Source of the DNA: G965222335 sp965222335
Lineage (GTDB): Bacteria; Pseudomonadota; Gammaproteobacteria; Pseudomonadales; Halieaceae
Assembly (NCBI GenBank): GCA_965222335.1
Contig: OZ244944.1
Coordinates: 1,178,001-1,242,000 of the forward strand
DNA: 64,000 nt
Direction: 5' to 3'
A model generated the notes under the pieces. That model was not told the DNA's origin, made no database searches, and worked only from the letters and a program-made list of their open reading frames with translations. Shown here in pieces: positions 42,738 through 51,244 of this stretch (position 1 is the stretch's first letter; each line of letters opens with the position of its first letter). Position numbers and translations under genes: made by a program.

Positions 42738-43937
42738 TCAGGCGAGCAGCACACCCACCGCGGCGAAAGCCGGAACCAGCCAGGCCACCGGCAGGCGCCA
42801 CACTGACAGTAGCAGGAAACCTCCCAGCACCGCGGCCATATCCGCCGGCGCCAACACGGCCGAGACAAACACCGGGTCATAGAGCGCTGACAACAGCAAG
42901 CCCACCACCACGGCGTTGATCCCACTCACCGCGCCGGCGATAGCGGGCCGCGCCGCCAGGGCCTGCCAGCGCGCCTGCAGGCCCAGCAACAGCAAAAAGC
43001 CCGGCAGAAATATGCCCGCCAGGGCAATCAACGCACCGCTCGCCGGCGCGCCTGGCTGCAACTGTGCGCCGAGGTAGGCCGCCAGGGAGAACATCGGCCC
43101 CGGCACGGCCTGGGCCGCCGCATAGCCAGTCAGGAAATCCCCCTGGAGCAGGGCACTGCCCACCGCCTCCTGCAGCAGCGGCAACACCACGTGCCCGCCG
43201 CCGAAGACCAGGCTGCCGGCAAGATAAAAATCCGCCAGCAGACGCCAGCTGGCAGGGGCCGCGGCCGGCAACAACATAAGCGCCAGCAGCAGCGCCGCAA
43301 AAACCGACAGCGGCAGCATGCGCAGGCCACCGGCGCCGCTGGTATCCGCGACCGCTGGATGGCGTTCTCGCAGTACCCAGGCCCCCAGGGTCGCAGCGGT
43401 GAGCAGCACCGCGTACTGGGCCCAGGTGCCGTCGAAAGCCAGCAGGGCCATGGCGCCCCCCAGGGCGATACCACGGGTCACGGCACTCCCGCAGAAGCGG
43501 CTGGCCATCTGCCAGGTGGCGTCCGCCACCAGCACCACCGCCAGCAGCTTGAGGCCGTGCACCACACCGGCCCCCTCGGCGGCGCCGGCGAGGCCGGGCC
43601 AGGTTGCCAGCAGGTACATCAGCAGTGCCGAGGGCAGGGTGAAACCGAGAAAGGCCGCGCAGGCGCCGGCGAGGCCGGCGCGATGCAGGCCGATAGCAAA
43701 GCCCAGCTGGCTGGACCCAGGTCCGGGGAGGAACTGGCTCAAGGCGAGCAAGCGCGCAAATTCCTCCTCCCCCAGCCAGCGCAGGCGCGCCACGAACTGG
43801 TTCTGGAAGTAGCCGATGTGGGCCGCGGGGCCGCCAAAGCTGACACAGCCCAGCAGCAGAAAGCGCCAGAAAACCTGCCATACCCTTTGCAGCATACTCA
43901 GGCCGGCACGCGGCGAATCCCCGGACAGCATGGGCAA
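42738..43937 (-). CDS. chrA: Chromate transporter ChrA
   Basis: 399-residue inner-membrane protein of the CHR family, with two homologous domains. N-terminal VFWRFLLLGCVSFGGPAAHI, followed by FLPGPGSSQLGFAIG, and in the second half AGSLVFGGGHVVLPLLQEAV with a PGPMFSLAAYLGA segment, are the duplicated CHR signatures. Members export chromate and confer tolerance. No chrB regulator is adjacent. About 27 bp separate its start from the rimK stop upstream on the same strand. Confidence 0.93.
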   Translation of the reverse strand: MPMLSGDSPRAGLSMLQRVWQVFWRFLLLGCVSFGGPAAHIGYFQNQFVARLRWLGEEEFARLLALSQFLPGPGSSQLGFAIGLHRAGLAGACAAFLGFTLPSALLMYLLATWPGLAGAAEGAGVVHGLKLLAVVLVADATWQMASRFCGSAVTRGIALGGAMALLAFDGTWAQYAVLLTAATLGAWVLRERHPAVADTSGAGGLRMLPLSVFAALLLALMLLPAAAPASWRLLADFYLAGSLVFGGGHVVLPLLQEAVGSALLQGDFLTGYAAAQAVPGPMFSLAAYLGAQLQPGAPASGALIALAGIFLPGFLLLLGLQARWQALAARPAIAGAVSGINAVVVGLLLSALYDPVFVSAVLAPADMAAVLGGFLLLSVWRLPVAWLVPAFAAVGVLLA

Positions 43938-43964
43938 ACGCTTGCAGTCAGGGTGCGTGGGTGA

Positions 43965-44882
43965 TCAGCCCCGGCCCTTGGGCTTGTTGGGGCCGGCGAC
44001 CGAATCCTTCTCGATATACTCGATGATCTTCCCTGCCACATTGATGCCGGTCGCGGCCTCGATCCCTTCCAGCCCCGGTGAAGAGTTGACCTCGATCACC
44101 AGCGGCCCGTGGGCGGAGCGCAGAATATCCACCCCGGCCAGGTCCAGGCCCATGACCTTGGCCGCGCGCAGTGCCAGGCGCCGTTCGTCCGGGCGCAGCT
44201 TGATCACCTCGGCGGTGCCGCCGCGGTGGAGGTTGGAACGGTACTCCCCCTTCACCGCCTTGCGCTGCATCGCCGCGATGACCTTCTCGCCAACCACGAA
44301 GCAGCGGATATCGGAACCGCCCGCCTCCTTGATGAACTCCTGCACCAGGAAATCCGACCCGATACCGCGGAAAGCATTGATCAGGGCCTCTGCCGCTTTC
44401 TTGGTTTCCGCCAGCAGCACGCCATTACCATGGGTGCTGCTGGTGAGCTTGAGAATCAGCGGCGCGCCGCCTACCGACTCAATCAGCTGGTCGGTGGCCT
44501 GGGCGGAGTGGGCATAGGCGGTGACCGGCTGGCCAATGCCGCGGCGAGCTAGCAGCTGGTGAGCGCGCAGCTTGTCCCGTGAGCGGGTGATCGCGATCGA
44601 TTCGTTAATCGAATAGGTATGCCCCACCTCGAACTGGCGCAGAACCGCGCAGCCATAAAAGGTGATGCTGGCGCCGATACGCGGAATCACTGCGTCAAAC
44701 TGCAGGGGCTCGACGACCGTCGCCGAGCGCTGGTAATTCACTGTCGGATCATTGGCCGTAATATTCATGTAGCACTTGAGGACGTCCACGACCCGCACCT
44801 CGTGCTCCCGTGCCTTGGCCTCTTCCACCAAACGCCGGGTGGAATAGAGATTGCGATTGCGGGAGAGAATTCCAATTTTCAT
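43965..44882 (-). CDS. rimK: ATP-grasp glutamate ligase RimK
   Basis: 305 residues. Reads MKIGILSRNRNLYSTRRLVE and FDAVIPRIGASITFYGCAVL, then ATP-grasp motifs PLILKLTSSTHGNGVLL, LVQEFIKEAGGSDIRCFVVG and LVIEVNSSPGLEGIE with the magnesium-binding Glu and Asn. RimK adds glutamates to the C-terminus of ribosomal protein S6 in E. coli. The usual partner, an RimB-type zinc protease, is not visible here. Confidence 0.94.
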   Translation of the reverse strand: MKIGILSRNRNLYSTRRLVEEAKAREHEVRVVDVLKCYMNITANDPTVNYQRSATVVEPLQFDAVIPRIGASITFYGCAVLRQFEVGHTYSINESIAITRSRDKLRAHQLLARRGIGQPVTAYAHSAQATDQLIESVGGAPLILKLTSSTHGNGVLLAETKKAAEALINAFRGIGSDFLVQEFIKEAGGSDIRCFVVGEKVIAAMQRKAVKGEYRSNLHRGGTAEVIKLRPDERRLALRAAKVMGLDLAGVDILRSAHGPLVIEVNSSPGLEGIEAATGINVAGKIIEYIEKDSVAGPNKPKGRG

Positions 44883-45058
44883 ATCAGTGCCTGGTTAAAA
44901 TGTGAACGAACTGTCCTGGGGGTGCGCGACTGGCGTCCGCGCGATATCGCTGACTATAGGCGCGTGCAGGGTATAACGCAAAAGCCGCTTGATGCGAGCC
45001 TGAAGCTACAAATACCGGAGGGCCAGGTAGAGGGTTTCCTCTCGCTCGGTGGTGATCG

Positions 45059-45562
45059 CTAGCCCTCCTCACTGACCTCGGAGTGATACAGGCGCATACC
45101 CCGTGCCTGGTAGTTGCGCAGGGCGCTGGGATGATCGTGGCTGCAGGTGTGCACCCAGACACGCTTCACGGCGGCATCCCAGTCCCAGGCGGAGCGCAGC
45201 GCATGGCTGAGCAAAAAGCCGCCAATACCCTGGTCGAGAAAGCGCGGCGCCAGGCCAAAGTAGCGTATTTCCACGTTACCTCCGTCCTGGCGCTGCAGCT
45301 CGTAGTAGCCGGCAATGCCGCCGCGCGCATAGGCTACCCACGTCCGCAGGTCGTCACTCTCCACCTCTGCCTGCCACTCGGCATCGCTCTGCGCCAGCCG
45401 ATCCGTCCATTGCCAGGATTCGCCCACGAGCTGGTACAGAAAGCGGTTAAAGCGGTACTCCTTGTGTTCGGCCTCGACCACCTCCAGGCCGCCGGGTGAC
45501 GCTTTCGGGCGCAGCTCTTGCGGGTCGGTCATCTCCAGGTACCAGGTTGTCACCGCCGTCAT
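45059..45562 (-). CDS. GNAT-family N-acetyltransferase
   Basis: 167 residues with a GNAT core: WVAYARGGIAGYYELQRQDG, EIRYFGLAPRFLDQGIGGFL (acetyl-CoA loop) and VWVHTCSHDHPSALRNYQAR. The start overlaps the stop of the upstream kinase gene by 4 bp, so it belongs to a three-gene overlapped unit with 45559 and 46074. Substrate unknown. Confidence 0.85.
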   Translation of the reverse strand: MTAVTTWYLEMTDPQELRPKASPGGLEVVEAEHKEYRFNRFLYQLVGESWQWTDRLAQSDAEWQAEVESDDLRTWVAYARGGIAGYYELQRQDGGNVEIRYFGLAPRFLDQGIGGFLLSHALRSAWDWDAAVKRVWVHTCSHDHPSALRNYQARGMRLYHSEVSEEG

Positions 45563-46077
45563 AATGGCTCCGCGCCAAAAGCGCTGGCCTCGGCGCTGGA
45601 AGCCAGGCGGAACCTGGCGCCAGTAAAGGCTTGAAACAGCGCCTCGTGGGCCGTTCGCGAGAAGGTATCGCCGCGCCCGGGGTAGTCAGCTATCCAGTCC
45701 AGCAGCATGGGCAGGTTCGCGTCCTGGGCTTCCTGCGAGGGATACTTGTGTGGCTCCCATGGGCGACGCCGGGCGTTGTCCTGGCAGGCGTCTACGGGCA
45801 GGTCGAGATAAATTATCGTCGATGCCGCGGACATCAGGTGCTCGAGCAGGTCCGCGTAGCAACCCTCCACCACCCAGCCGGGCGCCGCTCGCAGCAGGGC
45901 ATCGATCTCCGCGCAGGCGTCTGCCAGCGGGCGCCGTGTGGGCGGCATCTCCGGCTCCCAGGCCAGACTGTCGAGGTCGAGGTGCAGCAGGCCCCGTTCG
46001 CTCGCGAGTCTCGCGGCCAGGGTCGACTTGCCCGAGCCGGAATTACCGAATATCAGCAGCCTGGGCATCGTCTTCAT
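45559..46077 (-). CDS. P-loop nucleotide kinase-like protein
   Basis: 172 residues from the ATG at 46075-46077, which overlaps the upstream stop. Walker A is FGNSGSGKSTLAARLA near the start; LLHLDLDSLAWEP, WVVEGCYADLLEHLMSA and TIIYLDLPVDACQDNARRRP match the adenylate-kinase-like/topology-modulation (FlaR) group, which often sits beside GNAT genes. Substrate unknown. The longer frame to 46167 is less likely given the coupling. Confidence 0.82.
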   Translation of the reverse strand: MKTMPRLLIFGNSGSGKSTLAARLASERGLLHLDLDSLAWEPEMPPTRRPLADACAEIDALLRAAPGWVVEGCYADLLEHLMSAASTIIYLDLPVDACQDNARRRPWEPHKYPSQEAQDANLPMLLDWIADYPGRGDTFSRTAHEALFQAFTGARFRLASSAEASAFGAEPL

Positions 46078-46556
46078 ACGGGCTGCCGGCGGGAGAACCG
46101 GGGGCGCCAGACACCCAGCACCACGTTGATGATGGCCACCCCGAGGATCACCCACAGGGAACCCCACTCGGCGCGCAGTGCCGCCACCAGCTCCAGCGGG
46201 GACAGCTCACCGCCCAGCGCGGCCCTTGCGTCGCGGGCAGCGCGCTCCATCGGGCCCTGCACCGCCACCAGGGTGCCCTCGAAAACCAGGACCCCGGTCG
46301 CGAGCTTGGCCCAGGCCCAGCCAGCACTGTGGAAATTGTCGCCAAAGGCCATCGCCAGTAGCCCGCTGACCACTACCAGCCCCATCGATGGCAACAGCAG
46401 CCACGTGGCCACCGCGCCCATACTGATCCGTACCGCCGCAAACTGCTCGAGCCGGGCGGGGTCGGGCAAGGACGCGTGCAAAGCCAACAGCGCGGCGAGC
46501 GCACCGCAAAAACCGATCGCCCCCATGGTGTGCAGGAATTTCAACGCCCTACGCAT
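46074..46556 (-). CDS. Small integral membrane protein (DUF2269-like)
   Basis: 160 residues from MRRALKFLHTMGAIGF with four hydrophobic segments (residues about 8-30, 45-70, 80-95 and 130-150). The H-x-M-G pattern in the first helix and the overall layout resemble DUF2269/CopD-like membrane proteins with possible haem-ligand histidines, but assignment is tentative. Coupled by a 4-bp overlap to the kinase-like gene downstream. Confidence 0.68.
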   Translation of the reverse strand: MRRALKFLHTMGAIGFCGALAALLALHASLPDPARLEQFAAVRISMGAVATWLLLPSMGLVVVSGLLAMAFGDNFHSAGWAWAKLATGVLVFEGTLVAVQGPMERAARDARAALGGELSPLELVAALRAEWGSLWVILGVAIINVVLGVWRPRFSRRQPV

Positions 46557-46608
46557 TGCCGACCCTTCTGTACCTGTTTCAGCAGCAGCTTCTTGTGCCT
46601 CCCCTAGC

Positions 46609-47316
46609 CTAACCCATGACTCCAAAAAGGGAACCCACCGCCGTGGTAAGGCCCATGGCCAGGGAACCCCAGAAGGCCACCCGGGCAATTGCGGGCCACA
46701 GTGGTGCGCGGCCAGAGCGCGCGGAAGCCCAGCCCAACAGCAGCAGCGAGAGCAGCGACACCGCGGCTACGGCCCAGGACAGCACGCTGGGCGGTGCCAG
46801 CATCACAGCCAGCAAAGGCGCTGCGGCGCCGATGGCAAAGGCCGCTGCCGAGGTTAGCGCTGCCTGCACCGGCCGCGCGGCCAGGGCGTCCGTAATGCCC
46901 AGTTCGTCCCGCGCGTGGGCGCCCAGGGCATCGTGCGCCATCAGCTGGGTGGCAACCCTCGCAGCGAGTTCACTATCCAGGCCGCGCTCCACGTAGATCG
47001 CGGCCAGCTCAGCGTGCTCAAAGGCCGGCGCGGCGGCGAGCTCCTTTTTCTCGCGCGCCAGGTCGGCGCGTTCCATGTCCGCCTGCGAGCTGACCGACAC
47101 GTACTCGCCCGCCGCCATGGACATGGCACCCGCCACCAGCCCCGCCACCCCGGCGACCAGCACGGCGGCGGGCTCGGTGCCGGCCGCTGCCACACCCAGC
47201 ACCAGGCTGGCAGTGGACACCAGGCCGTCATTGGCGCCCAGCACGGCCGCCCGCACCCACCCCGAACGGTGGGTGGTATGGGTCTCCGCGTGCCAGCGTG
47301 GTGACTTACTTACCAT
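46609..47316 (-). CDS. VIT1/CCC1 family transporter
   Basis: 235 residues starting MVSKSPRWHAETHTTHRSGW. Family features: AAVLGANDGLVSTASLVLGV in the first helix, GAMSMAAGEYVSVSSQADME with the conserved MAxGEYxSxSSQ motif, and three C-terminal membrane segments. Plant and yeast relatives move iron or manganese into the vacuole; bacterial members are presumed metal exporters. Located 52 bp upstream of the small membrane protein on the same strand. Confidence 0.9.
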   Translation of the reverse strand: MVSKSPRWHAETHTTHRSGWVRAAVLGANDGLVSTASLVLGVAAAGTEPAAVLVAGVAGLVAGAMSMAAGEYVSVSSQADMERADLAREKKELAAAPAFEHAELAAIYVERGLDSELAARVATQLMAHDALGAHARDELGITDALAARPVQAALTSAAAFAIGAAAPLLAVMLAPPSVLSWAVAAVSLLSLLLLGWASARSGRAPLWPAIARVAFWGSLAMGLTTAVGSLFGVMG

Positions 47317-47356
47317 GCGCGCATCAATGCCATCGTAACCGGGCCCCGCAAGGAAC

Positions 47357-47761
47357 TTACAGGTAGGTGATTGCCAGATTGGCCTGGGTCCAGAGCTTCC
47401 ATGCACCATCTTCCCGTTTGAATATCTGCAACATGTCGATGTCATTATCCCGGAAAGCGGGCCCGCTTACTTTCTCCGTCCGCTGCTTAACCCGTGCATA
47501 GGCATACTCGTCGTCTGCGCCGACCAGCGAGAAACCAATCAGTGTGTAGTCGAGATCATAGGCCGCAAACACCTGGTCCATCGCCTGTTGTGTGGACAGG
47601 TAGGACGGCGACCGGCTGTGCAGTGTGGCAAGCATGCCCGCCAGATCCTCATCCGCGCAGGCAACAAGGTTTTGCTCCACCGTGGCCTTCACGTCTGCCC
47701 CCACATCCGCCTGCGCATGCACAGACAGGAACAGCATTACGGCTGCCAAATAGCACTTCAT
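47357..47761 (-). CDS. Exported NTF2/SnoaL-like protein
   Basis: 134 residues: signal peptide MKCYLAAVMLFLSVHAQA, then a compact alpha/beta domain with MLATLHSRSPSYLSTQQAMD and DMLQIFKREDGAWKLWTQAN, the typical ending of NTF2-like folds. Periplasmic. No enzymatic role can be stated. Separate from its neighbours by about 40-90 bp. Confidence 0.75.
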   Translation of the reverse strand: MKCYLAAVMLFLSVHAQADVGADVKATVEQNLVACADEDLAGMLATLHSRSPSYLSTQQAMDQVFAAYDLDYTLIGFSLVGADDEYAYARVKQRTEKVSGPAFRDNDIDMLQIFKREDGAWKLWTQANLAITYL

Positions 47762-47854
47762 CCGTGCATCCTCCCCACCTTACGAATATTGGCCTGTCCT
47801 GTTGATTTCAGTATAGCCGCTGCGCTGGTGCAATGCGGCGGATAGGGCGGGGCC

Positions 47855-48373
47855 CTAGGAGGAACTGGAGATGACCGTGAAGACCAGGGTGGTGGAGCCG
47901 TCGGACTCGGTCCGGGCGGGGGCCTGCTGAAACCCCGCCTTCTTCAAAATCCGCTGGGAAGCGAGGTTTTCAGGGTCTACCGTGGCGATCATATATGCCA
48001 GCCCCAACTCAGCTATCGCATAGCGGACAAGCGCTGGCACTGCCTCACTGGCATAGCCCTGGCCCCACAGCTCGCGCATGATGGTGTACTTGATCTCGGG
48101 CTCCACTTGCCCGTCGGGGTGGGTAATGCCGCAGAAGCCAACCACCCCGCCATCGCCGCGGCTTTCCAGCGCAAACATGCCATAACCCCGCTCGGTGTAG
48201 TTGTTGACTGTGATCCCGTACCAGCGCTCGCAGGCGTCACGGGTGATGGGGGTGCCGTCCCCGACCCAGCGCATGGCCTCGGGATCCGAGTATGCCGCGT
48301 AGATCGCTTCGAGATCGGTTTTTCGCCAACGGCGACAGCTCAGGCGCTGCGTGGCAAACAGGGTATCGGACAT
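47855..48373 (-). CDS. RimJ/RimL-type GNAT acetyltransferase
   Basis: 172 residues with the acetyltransferase_3 pattern: FATQRLSCRRWRKTDLEAIY, GDGGVVGFCGITHPDGQVEP, LWGQGYASEAVPALVRYAI (acetyl-CoA loop) and VDPENLASQRILKKAGFQ. Proteins of this pattern acetylate N-termini or small molecules. Substrate not predictable. Confidence 0.86.
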   Translation of the reverse strand: MSDTLFATQRLSCRRWRKTDLEAIYAAYSDPEAMRWVGDGTPITRDACERWYGITVNNYTERGYGMFALESRGDGGVVGFCGITHPDGQVEPEIKYTIMRELWGQGYASEAVPALVRYAIAELGLAYMIATVDPENLASQRILKKAGFQQAPARTESDGSTTLVFTVISSSS

Positions 48374-48430
48374 AAGGGCCTACTCTACCGGAGGCGCTGC
48401 ATGGCTGAGGCTCATCGTTCCTCCCGCCAG

Positions 48431-48763
48431 TCAATCATCAACGCTTGCAAGAATCTCACGACTGAGCATCGCGATCCTGTAGGGGAACAGCGTCGCCCGC
48501 ATCACGCCCTCGCTGACTGCGGGGTCGTTGTTCATGATACCCCGCGCCTCAGCGTCGGAGTCCGCCCTGAGTATGACCAGGCCAAAGGTCGCCTCGTCCT
48601 GCGCCTGGGTGCGACCCGCCATCAGGACAACCGACGCCTCCGTCAGCTGCTCCAGGTAGGCCACGTGATCCTGCAACACCCGGGCCTCCTCGGCAGATGG
48701 ACCGGCGGTGAGCATTTCCACCCGGGTAGGGTGCAACTGGTAAAGGTATTGGTTGATCGCCAT
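48431..48763 (-). CDS. YciI-like protein
   Basis: 110 residues resembling the YCII fold: YLYQLHPTRVEMLTAGPSAE, VLMAGRTQAQDEATFGLVIL and ADSDAEARGIMNNDPAVSEG. The typical Asp-His pair is partly retained (LQDHVAYLEQL, NNDPAV). Ferredoxin-like fold with unknown reaction. Lies 57 bp upstream of the GNAT gene on the same strand. Confidence 0.85.
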   Translation of the reverse strand: MAINQYLYQLHPTRVEMLTAGPSAEEARVLQDHVAYLEQLTEASVVLMAGRTQAQDEATFGLVILRADSDAEARGIMNNDPAVSEGVMRATLFPYRIAMLSREILASVDD

Positions 48764-48827
48764 GGTGACAATCTCGTTTCGGTGCCGGTCCTGATGCGGG
48801 CAAGTATAGCGCCGTCATCGAGTGGTG

Positions 48828-49283
48828 CTAGTTCGCCGGGATGCGCGCGGCCACAAAGCGATCCCAGGGCGGGTGCTCCGCTGGGTTCCATATTGACTCG
48901 ATATGCGCCCGGGCCCGGGACGCCGACCAGCTGAGATGCTCGTGCGCATAGATCGCATAAAAAGCCGAGACCCGGTAGTTGGCGGCGCAGTGGATCAGGA
49001 CCCGCTTGCCGGCACAGGCATCCACGGCGCGTACGAAGGCGGCGTAATCCGCATCACTTGGCGCGGCGAAGTCGACCGGCAGGTAGTGATAAGCAATACC
49101 CTGCTCCACGACGATCCGCTCCTCACCAGCCACCGCGTAGTCGCTGGATACTGGCAGCAAGTTGATCACCGCTTCATAGCCCTCTTTGCCCAACACCGCA
49201 AGCTGGGCCGGGCTGAGCACACCGGCCGTGGCAACCGCCGTATCAATGGCCTTGAAATTGTAGGCTTCCTCGACGCTCGCCAT
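48828..49283 (-). CDS. Dual-specificity-phosphatase-like protein
   Basis: 151 residues from MASVEEAYNFKAIDTAVATA. The fold resembles DSP/beta-lactamase-hydrolase-like phosphatases: LSPAQLAVLGKEGYEAVINL, YHYLPVDFAAPSDADYAAFV and the P-loop region VLIHCAANYRVSAFYAIY. The loop has Cys and Arg separated by four residues rather than the five of CX5R, which is usual for this subgroup but leaves catalysis in doubt. Substrate unknown. Confidence 0.78.
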   Translation of the reverse strand: MASVEEAYNFKAIDTAVATAGVLSPAQLAVLGKEGYEAVINLLPVSSDYAVAGEERIVVEQGIAYHYLPVDFAAPSDADYAAFVRAVDACAGKRVLIHCAANYRVSAFYAIYAHEHLSWSASRARAHIESIWNPAEHPPWDRFVAARIPAN

Positions 49284-49333
49284 GCTTGTCTCCCCCCTCG
49301 CCCAGGGCATCGCCCCGGCCACTGACGGTATGC

Positions 49334-49600
49334 TTAAAAAAAGTAGCGATATATCCCGTAAATGACACTGACCCCAATGATCAGTATCACGATGCGGCCG
49401 ATGCCGGTATCGGACTCCGGCATGGAATGGCTCGGACTGTTGGGATTATCCGCAAGGTAGGCCTCTACCTCTTCCTTGGCCTGCTTGAGGCCAATGCCCC
49501 GCTCGGCTCGCAACAGCTTGATCGCCGCGATCTTGCGGTTGGCTTCCAGCTCGGCCACCACATCCGCCGGTAGATCGACACCGGTGTTCTCATTGCTCAT
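49334..49600 (-). CDS. Ribosomal L7/L12 C-terminal-like domain with membrane anchor
   Basis: 88 residues. KIAAIKLLRAERGIGLKQAK followed by EEVEAYL matches the L7/L12 C-terminal helix-turn-helix surface. It ends in a membrane helix, GRIVILIIGVSVIYGIY. Proteins pairing this domain with a hydrophobic tail are known only as hypotheticals. The start overlaps the stop region of the upstream membrane protein gene by 11 bp. Confidence 0.8.
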   Translation of the reverse strand: MSNENTGVDLPADVVAELEANRKIAAIKLLRAERGIGLKQAKEEVEAYLADNPNSPSHSMPESDTGIGRIVILIIGVSVIYGIYRYFF

Positions 49601-50441
49601 GCGCTGTGCCCCGCAGTTTCGCCGCCAGGTAAGGTGCTACCAAGGTTACCAGCAATACCACCGGCCAGATATTGCCCTGTTGAAAATGATAGGCCTCGAG
49701 CAGTTCGGCATATGACTTCCCTTGAGCCAGACCCAAGGCGAACTCAAACGCCAGGGTCAGCAGTAGCCAGGTCACCCCCACCGAGAGCAGCTGGCTGGTG
49801 CCATTCACACGGAGCCAGGGCAGGCATACATAGGCGACGAGCAGGATCAGGCCGCAAAGCAGAACGCCACTGACCAGGAAACCGGGGGTTACACCCAGCA
49901 GGGGCGTGAGCACAAACTCTCGCAGCGAGCCGTTGGCCACCGCCAATGCAAGAATCAGCAGCCACACCAGCAGCACCCTGACACGGGTTTGCCAGGTCAT
50001 GCCGCCGGAACTCACCGACTGTTGGTGGGGTTCCTCAGCGGCCCCGAAGCGGCGCGGCGGCACCCATAGCCAGCTGACCACAACGAGCGCCCCGAATAGC
50101 GTGTAGACCACGACGAAGACCCACTCCGGCGCCCGGTAGTAGAGCAATGATTCCAGCCAGTGGGCGATAAACGAACCGGCATACACCGCGCCACCGGCTT
50201 GCTCCCGCAGGGCCATCTCCCAGGTGGTGAGCGGGCAGATCACACCGGCCCAGGACTGCAGAACGACGATGGTTATGCCCGCCAGGTGTGCCAGACGAAA
50301 CCATGGATTCCTCACCCAGGACCAGGAGAGAAGCCCGCCGAGAAGGACGACGAACAGGCCGAGTACCACAAACACGGCAAAGCCTGTGTGAATGATGAGC
50401 AGCACATCGGCGCCAAGTAGGTAAAGCGTATCGGTGTTCAT
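49590..50441 (-). CDS. Membrane protein with N-terminal DUF2784 domain
   Basis: 283 residues from MNTDTLYLLGADVLLIIHTG. The first 115 residues are DUF2784: FAVFVVLGLFVVLLGG, WVRNPWFRLAHLAGI, VICPLTTWEMALREQAG and FIAHWLESLLYY. The remainder adds about four further membrane helices (starting VRVLLVWLLILALAVANG) not part of that family. An in-frame ATG 24 bp upstream is possible. Function unknown. Confidence 0.78.
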   Translation of the reverse strand: MNTDTLYLLGADVLLIIHTGFAVFVVLGLFVVLLGGLLSWSWVRNPWFRLAHLAGITIVVLQSWAGVICPLTTWEMALREQAGGAVYAGSFIAHWLESLLYYRAPEWVFVVVYTLFGALVVVSWLWVPPRRFGAAEEPHQQSVSSGGMTWQTRVRVLLVWLLILALAVANGSLREFVLTPLLGVTPGFLVSGVLLCGLILLVAYVCLPWLRVNGTSQLLSVGVTWLLLTLAFEFALGLAQGKSYAELLEAYHFQQGNIWPVVLLVTLVAPYLAAKLRGTAHEQ

Positions 50442-50468
50442 GGTCTCAGGCGGGATGCCGGGCACAGA

Positions 50469-50819
50469 TCACAGCTTGACCCCGAAATAGCCCAAGGCCT
50501 GGACCGTGGCGAAATAGCTGAGGACAGTGGCCAGAATCGCCGTCCCCAGACTCGCGTAGAACCCCCAGCCAATCTTCAGGAGCAGGGGCAGAACCAGGAA
50601 CAGGGCCAGCGAGGGCAGCACCAGCCAGAATATACTGGAGGCCAGCGCACTGATCTTCTCCACGTCACGGGTGTCGACATAGAGCCAAATCATAGCCAGC
50701 ACAGACACCAGCGGCACAGACGCCAGAACCGCCCCCGCCAGGGAGCTTCGCTTCGATATCTCGGAAATCAGCACCACCAGTACCGTGGTCACCATGATCT
50801 TGAGTACATAGTAGGTCAT
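50469..50819 (-). CDS. DUF3147 family membrane protein
   Basis: 116 residues with four hydrophobic segments and the family-typical KIMVTTVLVVLISEISKRSS, VPLVSVLAMIWLYVDTRDVE and WLVLPSLALFLVLPLLLK. Inner-membrane protein of unknown function. It lies 27 bp before the DUF2784 gene on the same strand. Confidence 0.85.
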   Translation of the reverse strand: MTYYVLKIMVTTVLVVLISEISKRSSLAGAVLASVPLVSVLAMIWLYVDTRDVEKISALASSIFWLVLPSLALFLVLPLLLKIGWGFYASLGTAILATVLSYFATVQALGYFGVKL

Positions 50820-50861
50820 GCACGCTCCTTGGACGGCAGTAACCCGGGGGAACCAGCCCAG

Positions 50862-51200
50862 CTAGGCCAGGCGCGCGCCGTTTGGCAATTGCATGTCAAC
50901 GGTAGACAGCACCACCGACCCGTCGGGCCGGTGGAAACCGGTGACGAGGCACTCGGACATAAAGGGGCCAATCTGCTTGGGTGGAAAATTCACCACGGCC
51001 AGCACCTGCTTGCCGAGCAGCGAATCGGATTGATAGAGATCCGTGATCTGGGCACTGGATTGCTTGATCCCGATCTCGTCACCGAAATCGACCCGCAGTT
51101 TGTAAGCCGGCTTACGCGCCTCGGGGAAATCCTCTACCCCGACAATGGTGCCCACGCGAATATCCACCTTCTGAAAGTCCTGCCAATCGATTGGCTCCAT
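50862..51200 (-). CDS. csaA: CsaA-like tRNA-binding protein
   Basis: 112-residue single OB-fold protein: DFQKVDIRVGTIVGVEDFPE, AYKLRVDFGDEIGIKQSSAQ, LGKQVLAVVNFPPKQIGPFM and ECLVTGFHRPDGSVVLST. These match CsaA, whose dimers bind tRNA and which has been described as a chaperone in Bacillus. Related to the C-terminal domain of methionyl-tRNA synthetase. Confidence 0.92.
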   Translation of the reverse strand: MEPIDWQDFQKVDIRVGTIVGVEDFPEARKPAYKLRVDFGDEIGIKQSSAQITDLYQSDSLLGKQVLAVVNFPPKQIGPFMSECLVTGFHRPDGSVVLSTVDMQLPNGARLA

Positions 51201-51244
51201 AGAGTACCTTTATCCGAATATCTCAGTCAGCACACCACATCTCA

